Below are positions 53,775 through 62,900 of a DNA stretch of 64,000 nt, piece after piece. The DNA is taken from assembly GCA_026706485.1 (NCBI GenBank), contig JAPOYR010000009.1:1-64000 (forward strand), written 5' to 3'. The notes beneath the pieces are model-generated. The model saw nothing but the letters and a program-made list of their open reading frames with translations. It ran no database searches and was not told the origin of the DNA. Position 1 is the first letter of the stretch. Each line of letters starts with the position of its first letter. Origin of the DNA: Chloroflexota bacterium. Lineage in GTDB: Bacteria; Chloroflexota; UBA11872. A program made the position numbers and the translations under genes.

Positions 53775-54980
53775 ATGCATCGACTTCGCACTCTCGCCGT
53801 GCTGACCCTAGTCCTCGTAGCGCTCGCACTGGCTCTCGCGGCCTGCGGCCCAGATCCGGAAACGTCGTCAGCAACTGAGGCGGTTGCGGCGACTACCCCG
53901 GCACCGACCGTGGAGCCGACTGCCGCGCCAACCCCGACGCAGACCGCGGCGCCAACCGCCGCACCGACTCCTACCCAGACGGCAACGCCGACGCCCGAGG
54001 CAACCGCTGAGCCGACTCCGACCGAGGACGCGATGGCGCTGTCGCCGGAGGTTGCGCGGGCGTTTGAGAGCGTTCGCGGCATCGTCGACCCCACCAACTT
54101 CAGCTGGCCCCGCGAAGTCGAGGGGCTGAACGGCGTGGTCAGCATCCCGTTCAAGCCGCTGCGCATCATCACGGCCTCGGTTGGGCACGATGAAATGACC
54201 CTGGCCCTTGTCCCGCTGGATCGGCTCGTGGCGGTCGGCAGCGCCTCTCAGAACGCCACCTACTCAAACGTCGCCCATTTGCTCCAGGACAAGACCCAGA
54301 TCTCCCGCGACCCGGAGACGATCATTGCCGAGGCGCCGGACATCGTCGTCACCAGCCCATTCTTCTCGGCCGACGGCGTCGAAGCCCTCTCGAAGGCCGG
54401 CGTGCTGGTGATCCAGACTGAGCTGAAGCATGACCCGGAGGCCCGCATCAACAACATCCTCTTGATGGGCTATATCTTCGGGGAAGAAGAACGAGCGGTT
54501 CAGTTCGCGACCGAGGTGCGCGACCGGTATGAGGCCCTCATTGCCGTGACCGGCGCCGTCGAAGCCCGCCCGCGCGTGCTTACGCTCACCCAGTACTCCG
54601 ACAAGCTGTGGGTGGCTGGTGCGGACTCGACCGAAGGCGGCGTCATCGAAGCGGCGGGCGGATTGAACGCGGCGGCCGACGCCGGGGTCGAAGGCAATCA
54701 GACCACCAGCCTCGAAGGCGTGATTGCCATGAATCCTGAGATCATCGTGATCGCCCAGCCCAAAGAGTTCGGAGCGGAGGAATTCAGGCAGAGCCTCTTT
54801 GACAATGAGGCGCTGGCCGAGCTTCCGGCAATCAAGAACCAGGCTGTTCACATCGTCGAGGGCAAGCACTTCACGACGCTTTCGTACTGGAACATCCGGG
54901 GCGCCGAGGACCTGGCGCGGCTCCTGTGGCCCGAGGACTTCGCCGATTTCGAGAGCCCACCGTTTAGTCTGGCGGAATAG
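53775..54980 (+). CDS. btuF: Cobalamin-binding lipoprotein of ABC transporter (BtuF-like)
   Basis: This 401-residue periplasmic-binding-type protein has a signal peptide and lipobox (LVALALALAAC), then a Pro/Thr/Ala-rich linker of about 60 residues. The binding domain starts near PLRIITASVGHDEMTLALVP and shows PLDRLVAVGSASQNATYSN and EAPDIVVTSPFFSADGVEAL, as in BtuF/FepB-type proteins with two lobes and one connecting helix. It presents corrinoid to BtuC. The linker resembles those of other lipoproteins in this window (39223). Siderophore binding is the alternative, less likely given the riboswitch. Confidence 0.83.
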   Translation: MHRLRTLAVLTLVLVALALALAACGPDPETSSATEAVAATTPAPTVEPTAAPTPTQTAAPTAAPTPTQTATPTPEATAEPTPTEDAMALSPEVARAFESVRGIVDPTNFSWPREVEGLNGVVSIPFKPLRIITASVGHDEMTLALVPLDRLVAVGSASQNATYSNVAHLLQDKTQISRDPETIIAEAPDIVVTSPFFSADGVEALSKAGVLVIQTELKHDPEARINNILLMGYIFGEEERAVQFATEVRDRYEALIAVTGAVEARPRVLTLTQYSDKLWVAGADSTEGGVIEAAGGLNAAADAGVEGNQTTSLEGVIAMNPEIIVIAQPKEFGAEEFRQSLFDNEALAELPAIKNQAVHIVEGKHFTTLSYWNIRGAEDLARLLWPEDFADFESPPFSLAE

Positions 54981-54983
54981 CCC

Positions 54984-55886
54984 ATGACGCAAGTGGCACC
55001 ATCCACGGCGCTCCGCGCCGACGATCTGAGCTTCCGAGTCGAAGCCCAATCGCTCTTGGAGCGGGTGAACGTGAGTGCGGATCAGGGTCAGCTGGTTGGC
55101 GTCATCGGACCGAACGGCGCAGGGAAGTCCACGCTTCTCCGCGCTATGGCGGGTGTCCTTCGTCCGTGCGAAGGCGGAGTTTGGCTCGAGGGCGCGGACC
55201 TGGCGTCACTCTCGGCCAAGGAGGCTGCGGCCAAGCTGGCGCTTGTGCCGCAGCTCGCCCCCTACACCCATGGCTTCACGGTGCGCGAGCTCGTGCTCAT
55301 GGGGCGTTACCCCCATCTGGGGCGGTTTCAGATCGAGGGTCCGGCCGACGACGACATTGCTCGAGAGGCCATGCGCTTGACCGAGACCGAGGAATTCGAG
55401 TCACGGTCGCTGGACACGCTGTCCGGCGGCGAGCGCCAGCGCGTCTTCGTTTCGCGAGCCCTGGCGCAGCAGCCCCGCGTGCTCTTACTGGACGAGCCGA
55501 CCGCGAACCTGGACGTATTGCATAAGCTGCGCGTGCTGGATCTGGTCCGTCGACTCGTGGATGAGGGGCTGACGGCAGTGGCCGCCATCCACGACCTCAG
55601 CATGGCGGCGCGATACTGCGATCGCTTGATCCTGCTCGCTTCCGGCCGGGTGCTTGCCGAAGGAACCCCGGAGGAGGTGCTGGTGCCGGAGATCATCGAA
55701 TCCGCGTTCGGCGTTGAGTCGGCCGTCTACCGCGATCCCGTCACGGGATCGCTGGCGATCAGCGTGATCGGTCCATCCGAAAGCAACGGAGCTCCGACCC
55801 CAGCCGCCGGCGCCAACGGCCAGAGCGACCGTGAAGACGCTCCGGCCGACGCCGTCGCACCGAGCGCGACTGCAGGCCGAGCATGA
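54984..55886 (+). CDS. btuD: ABC ATPase, cobalamin uptake
   Basis: This 300-residue ATPase has Walker A GPNGAGKST (residues 42-50), signature LSGGERQRV, Walker B VLLLDEPTANLD and the switch His in AAIHDLSMAARY. It starts 3 bp after the btuF stop and overlaps cobO by 4 bp. A C-terminal tail of about 45 residues (GPSESNGAPTPAAGANGQSD and beyond) is low-complexity and not part of the core. The core is of normal BtuD/FepC size. Confidence 0.88.
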   Translation: MTQVAPSTALRADDLSFRVEAQSLLERVNVSADQGQLVGVIGPNGAGKSTLLRAMAGVLRPCEGGVWLEGADLASLSAKEAAAKLALVPQLAPYTHGFTVRELVLMGRYPHLGRFQIEGPADDDIAREAMRLTETEEFESRSLDTLSGGERQRVFVSRALAQQPRVLLLDEPTANLDVLHKLRVLDLVRRLVDEGLTAVAAIHDLSMAARYCDRLILLASGRVLAEGTPEEVLVPEIIESAFGVESAVYRDPVTGSLAISVIGPSESNGAPTPAAGANGQSDREDAPADAVAPSATAGRA

Positions 55887-56458
55887 GCGGCCGCGATCCA
55901 CACACGCCGCCCGCCGAGGTTGCCAAGACCCGTCGCAAGCGCCACGGGCTGGTGATCGTCAACACCGGCGAAGGCAAGGGCAAGACCACGGCGGCCCTAG
56001 GGGTGATCTTTCGCGCCTGGGGACGGGATTTCAAAATCCGCATGTTCCAGTTCATCAAGCACACCGGCGCCACGTTTGGCGAACACCGCGCGGCCATGCG
56101 GCTCGAAATCCCCATCGAGGCGCTTGGCGACGGGTTCACCTGGCTCTCCAAGGACATGGATCGCACCCAGGCCCTGGCCGTGGAGCAGTGGGGGCGTTGC
56201 AAGGAAGCCATCCTGGAGGGTGAGGAAGACATCCTCGTGCTTGACGAGTTCACCTACACCATGCACTACGGATGGGTGCCGGTGGCCGACGTCGTGGACA
56301 CCCTCAAGCAGCGACCGGCGCGCATGCACGTCATCATCACGGGGCGCTATGCGCCGCAGGAGCTGATCGATTGCGCCGACCTCGTGACCGAAATGCGGAT
56401 GATCAAGCACCCGTACCGCGAGCAGGGCATCCGCGCCCAGCAGGGGATTGAGTTCTAG
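55883..56458 (+). CDS. cobO: Cob(I)alamin adenosyltransferase
   Basis: This 191-residue CobA/CobO/BtuR-type enzyme adenosylates reduced corrinoids with ATP. The family's P-loop is NTGEGKGKTTAALG (residues 27-40). IRMFQFIKHTGATFGEH, DILVLDEFTYTMHYGWV and IITGRYAPQELIDCADLVTE are typical of the BtuR family. Length is normal. It overlaps btuD and is 2 bp before cobT, so it is in the middle of the riboswitch operon. It lets imported corrinoid become adenosylcobinamide or adenosylcobalamin. Confidence 0.92.
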   Translation: MSGRDPHTPPAEVAKTRRKRHGLVIVNTGEGKGKTTAALGVIFRAWGRDFKIRMFQFIKHTGATFGEHRAAMRLEIPIEALGDGFTWLSKDMDRTQALAVEQWGRCKEAILEGEEDILVLDEFTYTMHYGWVPVADVVDTLKQRPARMHVIITGRYAPQELIDCADLVTEMRMIKHPYREQGIRAQQGIEF

Positions 56459-56460
56459 TC

Positions 56461-57522
56461 GTGACGCTCGGCGGCGTCGTCGGCAACGTCCGTCCCGCTG
56501 ACCGTCGGGCGCGGCGGGCAGCACGACAGCGCCAGCAGCGACTCACCAAGCCCCCGGGCAGCCTGGGACGGCTGGAGGACCTGTCGGTCCAACTGGCGGG
56601 CATCTTCGGAACCGACCGGCCAACCGTGGGGAATACGACGCTCATCGTGGCGGCTGCCGATCACGGGGTGGTGGCGCAGGGCGTCACCGGCTATCCCCAG
56701 GCGGTGACCGCCCAGATGGTGCTGAACTTCCTGGCCGGCGGCGCGGCCATCAATGTCATGGCGCGGTCCCGCGGTGTGGACCTCGTCATCGTCGACGCCG
56801 GCGTGGCCGTTCCGCTGCCTGAGCATCCGGACCTCCGCGTCGTCGCGCCGGGGCGGGGCACTGGCGACATCACCCAAGGGCCTGCCATGCCCCGCGACCA
56901 GGCGGAAGCCTGCATTCGGGCCGGCGTCGATCTGGCCATGGCGGCCGCTGAGCGCGGGGCGGCCATCATTGGCACGGGAGACATGGGCATCGGCAACACC
57001 ACATCCGCCAGCGCCATCACCGCCGCCGTCACCGGTGCGTCTCCCGAGCGAACGACGGGGCGCGGCACGGGACGCACCGACCCCGAGCTGGCGCACAAGA
57101 CTGCCTGTGTCGAGCGCGCCCTGGACGTGAATCAACCGGACCCTGCCGACGGATTGGACGTGCTCACCAAGGTCGGCGGCTTCGAGATCGGCGTGCTGGC
57201 CGGCGTGGCGCTTGGCGGGGCGCTGGCACGGCGAGCAGTGGTGCTGGACGGATTTGTGTCGGGCGCCGCGGCCCTCATCGCCCACAGCCTCTGCCCCACC
57301 GTCGGCGACTACCTCATCGCCGGCCACGTCTCGGCTGAGCGCGGCCACCGCATCGCCCTCGAGCACATGAAGCTCCAGCCGCTGCTCGATCTCGGCATGC
57401 GGCTCGGCGAGGGCACGGGCGCGCTGCTGGCGGCGGGATTGGTCGAGGTCGCCGCCGCCTGCCTGAGCGACATGGCCACCTTCGACGAGGCCGGCGTGTC
57501 CGACCGCGAGCCGGCGAACTGA
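56461..57522 (+). CDS. cobT: Nicotinate-nucleotide--dimethylbenzimidazole phosphoribosyltransferase
   Basis: This 353-residue CobT-family enzyme activates the lower-ligand base as alpha-ribazole phosphate. The N-terminal KPPGSLGRLEDLSVQLAGIF is diagnostic. AADHGVVAQGVTGYPQAVTA, GDMGIGNTTSASAI and GFEIGVLAGVALGGALARRA are further family segments. GTG 56461 lies 2 bp after the cobO stop. The same family also uses other benzimidazoles or purines, so the native lower ligand is not fixed. The base itself is probably imported or taken from salvaged cobamides, since no base-synthesis gene is in view. Confidence 0.93.
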   Translation: MTLGGVVGNVRPADRRARRAARQRQQRLTKPPGSLGRLEDLSVQLAGIFGTDRPTVGNTTLIVAAADHGVVAQGVTGYPQAVTAQMVLNFLAGGAAINVMARSRGVDLVIVDAGVAVPLPEHPDLRVVAPGRGTGDITQGPAMPRDQAEACIRAGVDLAMAAAERGAAIIGTGDMGIGNTTSASAITAAVTGASPERTTGRGTGRTDPELAHKTACVERALDVNQPDPADGLDVLTKVGGFEIGVLAGVALGGALARRAVVLDGFVSGAAALIAHSLCPTVGDYLIAGHVSAERGHRIALEHMKLQPLLDLGMRLGEGTGALLAAGLVEVAAACLSDMATFDEAGVSDREPAN

Positions 57523-57526
57523 CTCC

Positions 57527-58279
57527 GTGAGAAACCTGCGGCTCGCCATTGGATTCTTGACGGTGCTGCCGTTCGCGCCGAGGCATGCGGGACCCATGGG
57601 GCCGGCGCGCGCCTATTTCCCGCTCGTCGGCCTCGGGCTCGGCGGGATCCTGGCAGGCTTGGACCTCGCCGCGCGCCAAGTCTTGCCCTTACCGGCGGTG
57701 GGCGCGCTGCTGGTCGCGGCCCTGCTGGCTCTGACGCGTGCCATCCATACCGAAGGATTCTTGGATACCTGCGACGGAGTGCTCGGCGGACGCGACCGCG
57801 AGGCGCGGTTGGAGATTCTGCGCGACTCCCGCGTCGGCGCGTTCGCCGTCGTTGGCGGTGCGAGCCTGTTGCTGCTGAAATGGACCCTGGTGACGGGAAT
57901 CTCCGACGCGGAACGCACCAGCCTCCTGGTCCTCTTCCCCTGCCTGTCGCGCTGGGGCATCGTGGCCACCATGGGTGTGTTTCCCTATGTCCGATCCCAG
58001 GGCCTCGGTACGGCGTTCCAGGCCGGCGCCAGCTGGCGTCAGCTCGTGATGGCCCTCGCCACGGCCGCGCTGGCCGGTTGGCTGCTCCTGGGCATTGCGG
58101 GGATTCTTCTGCTGGGGATCGCTACGGGAGTCGCGCTGGGACTCGGCTGGTGGTTTCGGCGCCTGCTCGGCGGCATGACCGGGGACACCTACGGCGCCAC
58201 CAATGAGGTCGGGGAAGTGGCGGTCCTGCTGCTGGGCCTCAGCGTGGCGCCGGCGCTGGTCGACGCCCCGTTCTGGTAA
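57527..58279 (+). CDS. cobS: Adenosylcobinamide-GDP ribazoletransferase (cobalamin synthase)
   Basis: This 250-residue membrane enzyme joins alpha-ribazole (phosphate) to adenosylcobinamide-GDP. The family motif is HTEGFLDTCDGVLGGRDREA with acidic residues for Mg2+, then EILRDSRVGAFAVVGGASLL. Later segments are hydrophobic with several membrane spans and GGMTGDTYGATNEVGEVAVL. It starts at GTG 57527, 4 bp after cobT. The gene is intact and of normal size. Confidence 0.92.
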   Translation: MRNLRLAIGFLTVLPFAPRHAGPMGPARAYFPLVGLGLGGILAGLDLAARQVLPLPAVGALLVAALLALTRAIHTEGFLDTCDGVLGGRDREARLEILRDSRVGAFAVVGGASLLLLKWTLVTGISDAERTSLLVLFPCLSRWGIVATMGVFPYVRSQGLGTAFQAGASWRQLVMALATAALAGWLLLGIAGILLLGIATGVALGLGWWFRRLLGGMTGDTYGATNEVGEVAVLLLGLSVAPALVDAPFW

Positions 58280-58326
58280 GTGACGCAATTGATTATTGGC
58301 GCCGGCGGGCGTTCGTAGGAGGGACG

Positions 58327-58962
58327 ATGGGTCACTGGTATCTCGTGCGTCACGGCGAAACCGACTGGAACCGCACCGAGCGGATTCAAGGCCAGGTGGA
58401 CGTGTCCCTGAATGCCACCGGCAGGCGCCAGGTGAGCCACTTGGCAAAGCGGCTGACAGACCTCCCCTTCGATGCGATCTACAGCAGCGATCTCGCGCGG
58501 ACCCACGAGACCGCCCAAATCATCGCGGCGGACCGTGACATCGCGATCGCCACCGATCCGGACCTCCGCGAGTTTTCCTTTGGCGAGTGGGAGGGCCTGA
58601 CGGCGGAGGAGATCGAGGCCCGGCGTCCAGGCGCGCTGTCCGAGCGGATCAGCGCGGGCAACGAGGCATTTGCCGCCCCGGGCGGCGAGAACACCTGGCA
58701 GGTGCTGGACCGGGTGCGACGATTCTGCACCCGTGCCGCCGAGCGCCATGATCCGTCGGAGGACATCCTGATCGTCGCCCACGGCGGATCGATTCGCGCC
58801 CTAGCCGTCGCCTTGCTGGACCTGGCGGTCACCGACTTCTGGCGCTTTCGGATCCACTGCGCCAGCCTGGCCATCATCCGGAATCACTCGGACGGACGCA
58901 CGCTCGTTCGGTGGAACGACATCAGCCACTTGCCCGCCGAGGACCGTGATACTCCAATATGA
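58327..58962 (+). CDS. cobC: Alpha-ribazole phosphatase-type histidine phosphatase
   Basis: This 211-residue phosphatase has the catalytic RHG motif at residues 8-10 (LVRHGETDWNRTERIQGQ), ..FSFGEWEGLTAEEI for the substrate pocket, and VAHGGSIRALAVALL with the second catalytic His. In cob operons this family removes phosphate from alpha-ribazole phosphate or from cobalamin phosphate. A clear GGAGG stands before ATG 58327. It overlaps cobU by 4 bp. Phosphoglycerate-mutase-like activity on other phosphates is the alternative, less likely in this context. Confidence 0.85.
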   Translation: MGHWYLVRHGETDWNRTERIQGQVDVSLNATGRRQVSHLAKRLTDLPFDAIYSSDLARTHETAQIIAADRDIAIATDPDLREFSFGEWEGLTAEEIEARRPGALSERISAGNEAFAAPGGENTWQVLDRVRRFCTRAAERHDPSEDILIVAHGGSIRALAVALLDLAVTDFWRFRIHCASLAIIRNHSDGRTLVRWNDISHLPAEDRDTPI

Positions 58963-59534
58963 GCAAGCGGCTGACCCTGGTGCTGGGCGGCGTGCGCGCC
59001 GGCAAGAGCCGCCATGCACAGACGCTGGCGCAGACCGGGCAACGCGTGCTGGTCGTGGCCACGGCGGAGGCCGGCGACGCGGAAATGGCCGCCCGCATCC
59101 AGGCCCATCGGGCGGAGCGACCCGAACACTGGGACACGCTCGAAGAGCCGCTCGACCCGGCAGCGGCCCTGGTTCCGCGCCTGCCCGACTACGACACCGT
59201 GCTGCTCGACTGCCTCACCCTCTGGGTCAGCAATCTGCTGCTCAGGCCCGCCGACGAGAGCCAGGCCCGCCCGGACATCTCGGGCGAAGCCGACCGTCTG
59301 CTCAAGCTCTACGAAGACGGCGACGCCTCCTGGATCGTCGTCAGCAACGAAGTAGGCCTCGGCGTCATCCCGGCGAATGAGCTGGCACGCGCCTTCGCCG
59401 ACGAGCTGGGGCGCGTCAACCAGATCGTCGCCGCCGCGGCGGACGACGTGATCGTGATGTACGCCGGGGTGCCGGTGAACATCAGCACCCTTGCCTCGGC
59501 CCGAATGCCCGGAGAAGGAACGGGCGGGCGGTAA
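58959..59534 (+). CDS. cobU: Adenosylcobinamide kinase/guanylyltransferase
   Basis: This 191-residue CobU/CobP enzyme phosphorylates adenosylcobinamide and then attaches GMP. P-loop: GGVRAGKSRHAQ (residues 10-21). The guanylylation-type segment is IQAHRAERPEHWDTLEEP, with the His expected to carry GMP. DTVLLDCLTLWVSNLL and VVSNEVGLGVIPANELARAF are typical. It is the last gene of the riboswitch operon in view. With CobT, CobS and CobC it completes nucleotide-loop assembly from cobinamide. Confidence 0.93.
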   Translation: MSKRLTLVLGGVRAGKSRHAQTLAQTGQRVLVVATAEAGDAEMAARIQAHRAERPEHWDTLEEPLDPAAALVPRLPDYDTVLLDCLTLWVSNLLLRPADESQARPDISGEADRLLKLYEDGDASWIVVSNEVGLGVIPANELARAFADELGRVNQIVAAAADDVIVMYAGVPVNISTLASARMPGEGTGGR

Positions 59535-59937
59535 CCACGGTCGTTCCACGCCCGCTCGCGGAAACCTTTGCATAGCTCGTCCGTCACTCCTGCGAAGGGA
59601 GACCCTTTCGTAACCGCTCCGTAATTCCCGCGAAGCCTGTCCCCGCGCAGGCGGGGAGCGGGAATCCACCCTTCGCTGAATCTGGGGACTGCCGGGATTC
59701 CTCCGACCAACCTACGTCAGACTGGATTTTGCAAAAGCCCCCGACGGCGGGAATCTAGCGGCCGCTGAACCTGCTGACCCGCAGAGAGGGACGGTTCGCG
59801 ATCCGTCCCTACCTCTTTGTTCAAGGGACTCCTCGCGCGGCGACGACGCTTCGATCAAAAGACCAAGGTTGTCCCGCGAGCCGAGGGAACGATTGACCAC
59901 CGAACCGCGTATTGTCTCTTGGGGGAGGCAAGAGGTG
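59535..59937. repeat. Gene-free repeat-rich stretch after cobU
   Basis: About 400 bp without a gene. An altered copy of the dispersed repeat (59621-59668) reads GTAATTCCCGCGAA, an inner GC stem CCCCGCGCAGGCGGGG, then GCGGGAATCCA, giving a compound hairpin. A second palindrome AGGGACGG to CCGTCCCT lies at about 59787-59810. These may end the cob operon transcript. The end of the stretch carries GGGGGAGGCAAGAGG, the ribosome site of the LRR gene. Confidence 0.65.
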
Positions 59938-62900
59938 ATGGCCCGGCCAGGCATGCGTGCGAAACCATCGGCGTCACGCTCGATTCGCAGACTGCTTACG
60001 ACCGTCGGATTGGCGGTCATGCTGGCTGGGGCCGTCTGCGACGGCGCGCCGCCCGCCGAACAGCCAGGTCTCCGGCCGCCGGCGGTTCCCCTGTCCACCG
60101 CCCAGACGGGCGAGCGCCCGCTTGCCGAAGGGGACACGTCGCAGCCGGGGCGCGAGCCCGCGTCGCCGGCGACTCTGGCTCCGGTCCCGACACGAAATGA
60201 CCATATTCACGATCAAGCGGTCGCGGCCAGGTTGCGGCCCGCAGTCACGGCGGCCACCGCACGGCCGGCCGTCACGGTGGACACCGAAGGCTGCGAAGGC
60301 CGCGCCGTACCGGATCCGCAAGCCGATCCCGGCTTGGTCAGCGACTGCCGCACTCTGCTGCGGATTCGCGACGTGGTGATGCCGGACGGATCGTTGAATT
60401 GGAGTCCCACCACGCGAATGTCCAAATGGGAGAGCATCTACATTGACGGGAGCCCACCCCGTGTGCACGGGCTCTATCTGTACGGCGAGTATCGGGGCGG
60501 GATGATTCCGCCCGAGCTCGGCAGCCTCACGGAATTGCGCTACCTGGAGATCAGCAGCATCGGCGCGACAGGCGAGATTCCGCCGGAACTCGGCCAGTTG
60601 ACGGAGCTGCGGAGACTCAGCCTCTGGGGAAACAGCCTGACGGGGACAATTCCCGTGGCGCTGACACAGCTGACCAACCTGACGGAACTGACCCTCGGCC
60701 TCAACCAGTTGAACGGGGAGATTCCACGGGAATTGGGCAACCTGACGAGGCTGGAGGTGCTGAGCCTGTTGGGCAACCAGTTGACGGGCTCGATCCCGGC
60801 GGCCTTGGGGGAATTGGAAAGCCTCAGGGGGCTGCACCTCGGAGAAAACCGGCTCACCGGGGCGCTGCCGGACACGCTGGGGAGCTTGGCAGCGTTGCAA
60901 GTGCTGCGGGTCGACCACAATCAGATTTCAGGCCCGATTCCGCCAGCGTTGGGCCGACTAACGAGCCTGACCGAGATGTCCCTGGCAAACAACCGGCTGA
61001 GCGGCTCTGTCCCGTCGGCGCTCGGTCAGCTGAGGGATCTGCGTGAACTCGATCTGTCTGGGAACGCTTTGACGGGGTCGGTCCCTACCGAGTTGACCAA
61101 GCTTTCCAACTTGTGGCGGCTGGACCTCAGCCGCAACCAGCTGACCGGCGCCATGCCAGAGGCGTTGAGTGAGTTCGCGAATCTGGCGCGGTTGCGGCTG
61201 GCCGGCAACCAGCTGACGGGGTCGATTCCCGCGGCGCTGGGCCATATGTGGGGATTGGGGGAGCTGGACCTCTCCAGCAACCAGTTGACGGGACCAATAC
61301 CCGCGGACCTCGGTCAACTGCGGTCGCTCGGGATTCTCAACCTCGCCAACAATCAACTGACGGGGCCAATCCCGGTGGAATTGGGCCAATTGGACAACCT
61401 GACCATTCTCAACCTCGCCAACAACCAGTTGACGGGCGCCATTCCGTCGGCGCTCGGTGAGCTGGCCGTGTTGGAGCAGCTTGGCCTTGCCGGCAATCGG
61501 CTCACGGGCTGCATTCCAGCGGCTCTGGCAATCGTTCGCGAAAATGACGTCGGTCCTCCGGAGCATCCGTTTTGCGGCGTGCCGACCCCGGCGGACGGCG
61601 TTGGGGACTCCGCGGGCCCAGTGAGCGGTCCCTGCGCGGATGGCGCAGCCGTGCCGCAGCCGCAGGCTAATCCCGGCCTCGTGCGTGACTGCGCGACGCT
61701 GTTGAGCATTCGCGACTCCTTGGCTGGCGCCGCCGGGCTCCACTGGAGCGCTGATCGCGCCCTCAGCACCTGGCTAGGGGTGGTTGTTGGCGGCACGCCG
61801 TCGCGCGTGCAGGAGCTGGACCTCTATCAGCGTGGACTGTCGGGTACCGTCCCGGCGGCACTGGGCGAGCTGGCCAGTCTGAGGAAGCTGAATCTCAGCT
61901 CAAACAATCTCACGGGCGAAATCCCAGAGGAGCTGGGCCGGTTGGTCAGGCTGACGGAGCTCGACCTCGCCGGCAACGAGCTGACTGGTGCCATTCCGGC
62001 GACCCTGGGCAGGCTGATTAACCTGAGAGAGTTGGATATCCACGACAATCAGCTCACCGGCGAGATTCCGCCGGACGTGGGCCACCTCTTCCAGCTGCGA
62101 GCGCTCAGCCTTGGAGGAAACCAACTCACGGGGTCTATCCCGGCGGAGCTGGGCCGGTTGACCGATTTGGCCGAGCTGCTGCTCGGCAGCAACCAGCTGA
62201 CCGGTGCGATTCCGGCGACGCTCGGCAACTTAACAAAACTTTGGTGGCTGTCCCTTGGCCACAATCAGTTGTCTGGCGGCATCCCGGCGGAGTTTGGCCA
62301 ACTGGTCAACCTGGCGTGGCTGTACCTTGGCGCAAACCAGCTGACCGGGCCGATTCCACCAGAGCTTGGCGAACTGGTGAAATTGGACGAGCTCTGGCTC
62401 TACGACAACCAGTTGACCGGTCCGATCCCGGCGTCGCTAGGACGCCTCACCAAACTGGGGACGCTCTATCTCCACGGAAACCAGTTGTCGGGGCCGATCC
62501 CGGCTACGCTGGGCCAGCTGGAAAGGGTGTGGGAGTTCAAGCTCTACGACAACCAGTTGACCGGTCCGATCCCACCCGAATTAGGCGATTTGGCGAATGT
62601 GTCGGTTCTCGGACTATCCAACAACCAGTTGACTGGCACCATCCCGCCGGAATTGGGAAATCTGCCGAAGCTGACGGGCCTTGGTCTTGCTTTCAACCGG
62701 TTAACGGGGGCTATCCCGCCGGAACTGGGCAACTTGCCGAAGCTGACGGGCCTTGGTCTCGCTTCCAACCAGTTGACTGGGACTATTCCAGCGAACTTGG
62801 GCAACTTGGTGAATCTGACGGCGCTGGACCTCTCGAACAACCAACTCACGGGCCCCATCCCAAACGAAATGTCTCGACTGACCCAACTCCACCACCTGAT

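Noticed and set aside
52557-55886. Iron-siderophore ABC transporter
   Set aside because: The permease and binding protein alone would allow it, but the cobalamin riboswitch upstream and cob genes downstream in the same operon favour corrinoid uptake.
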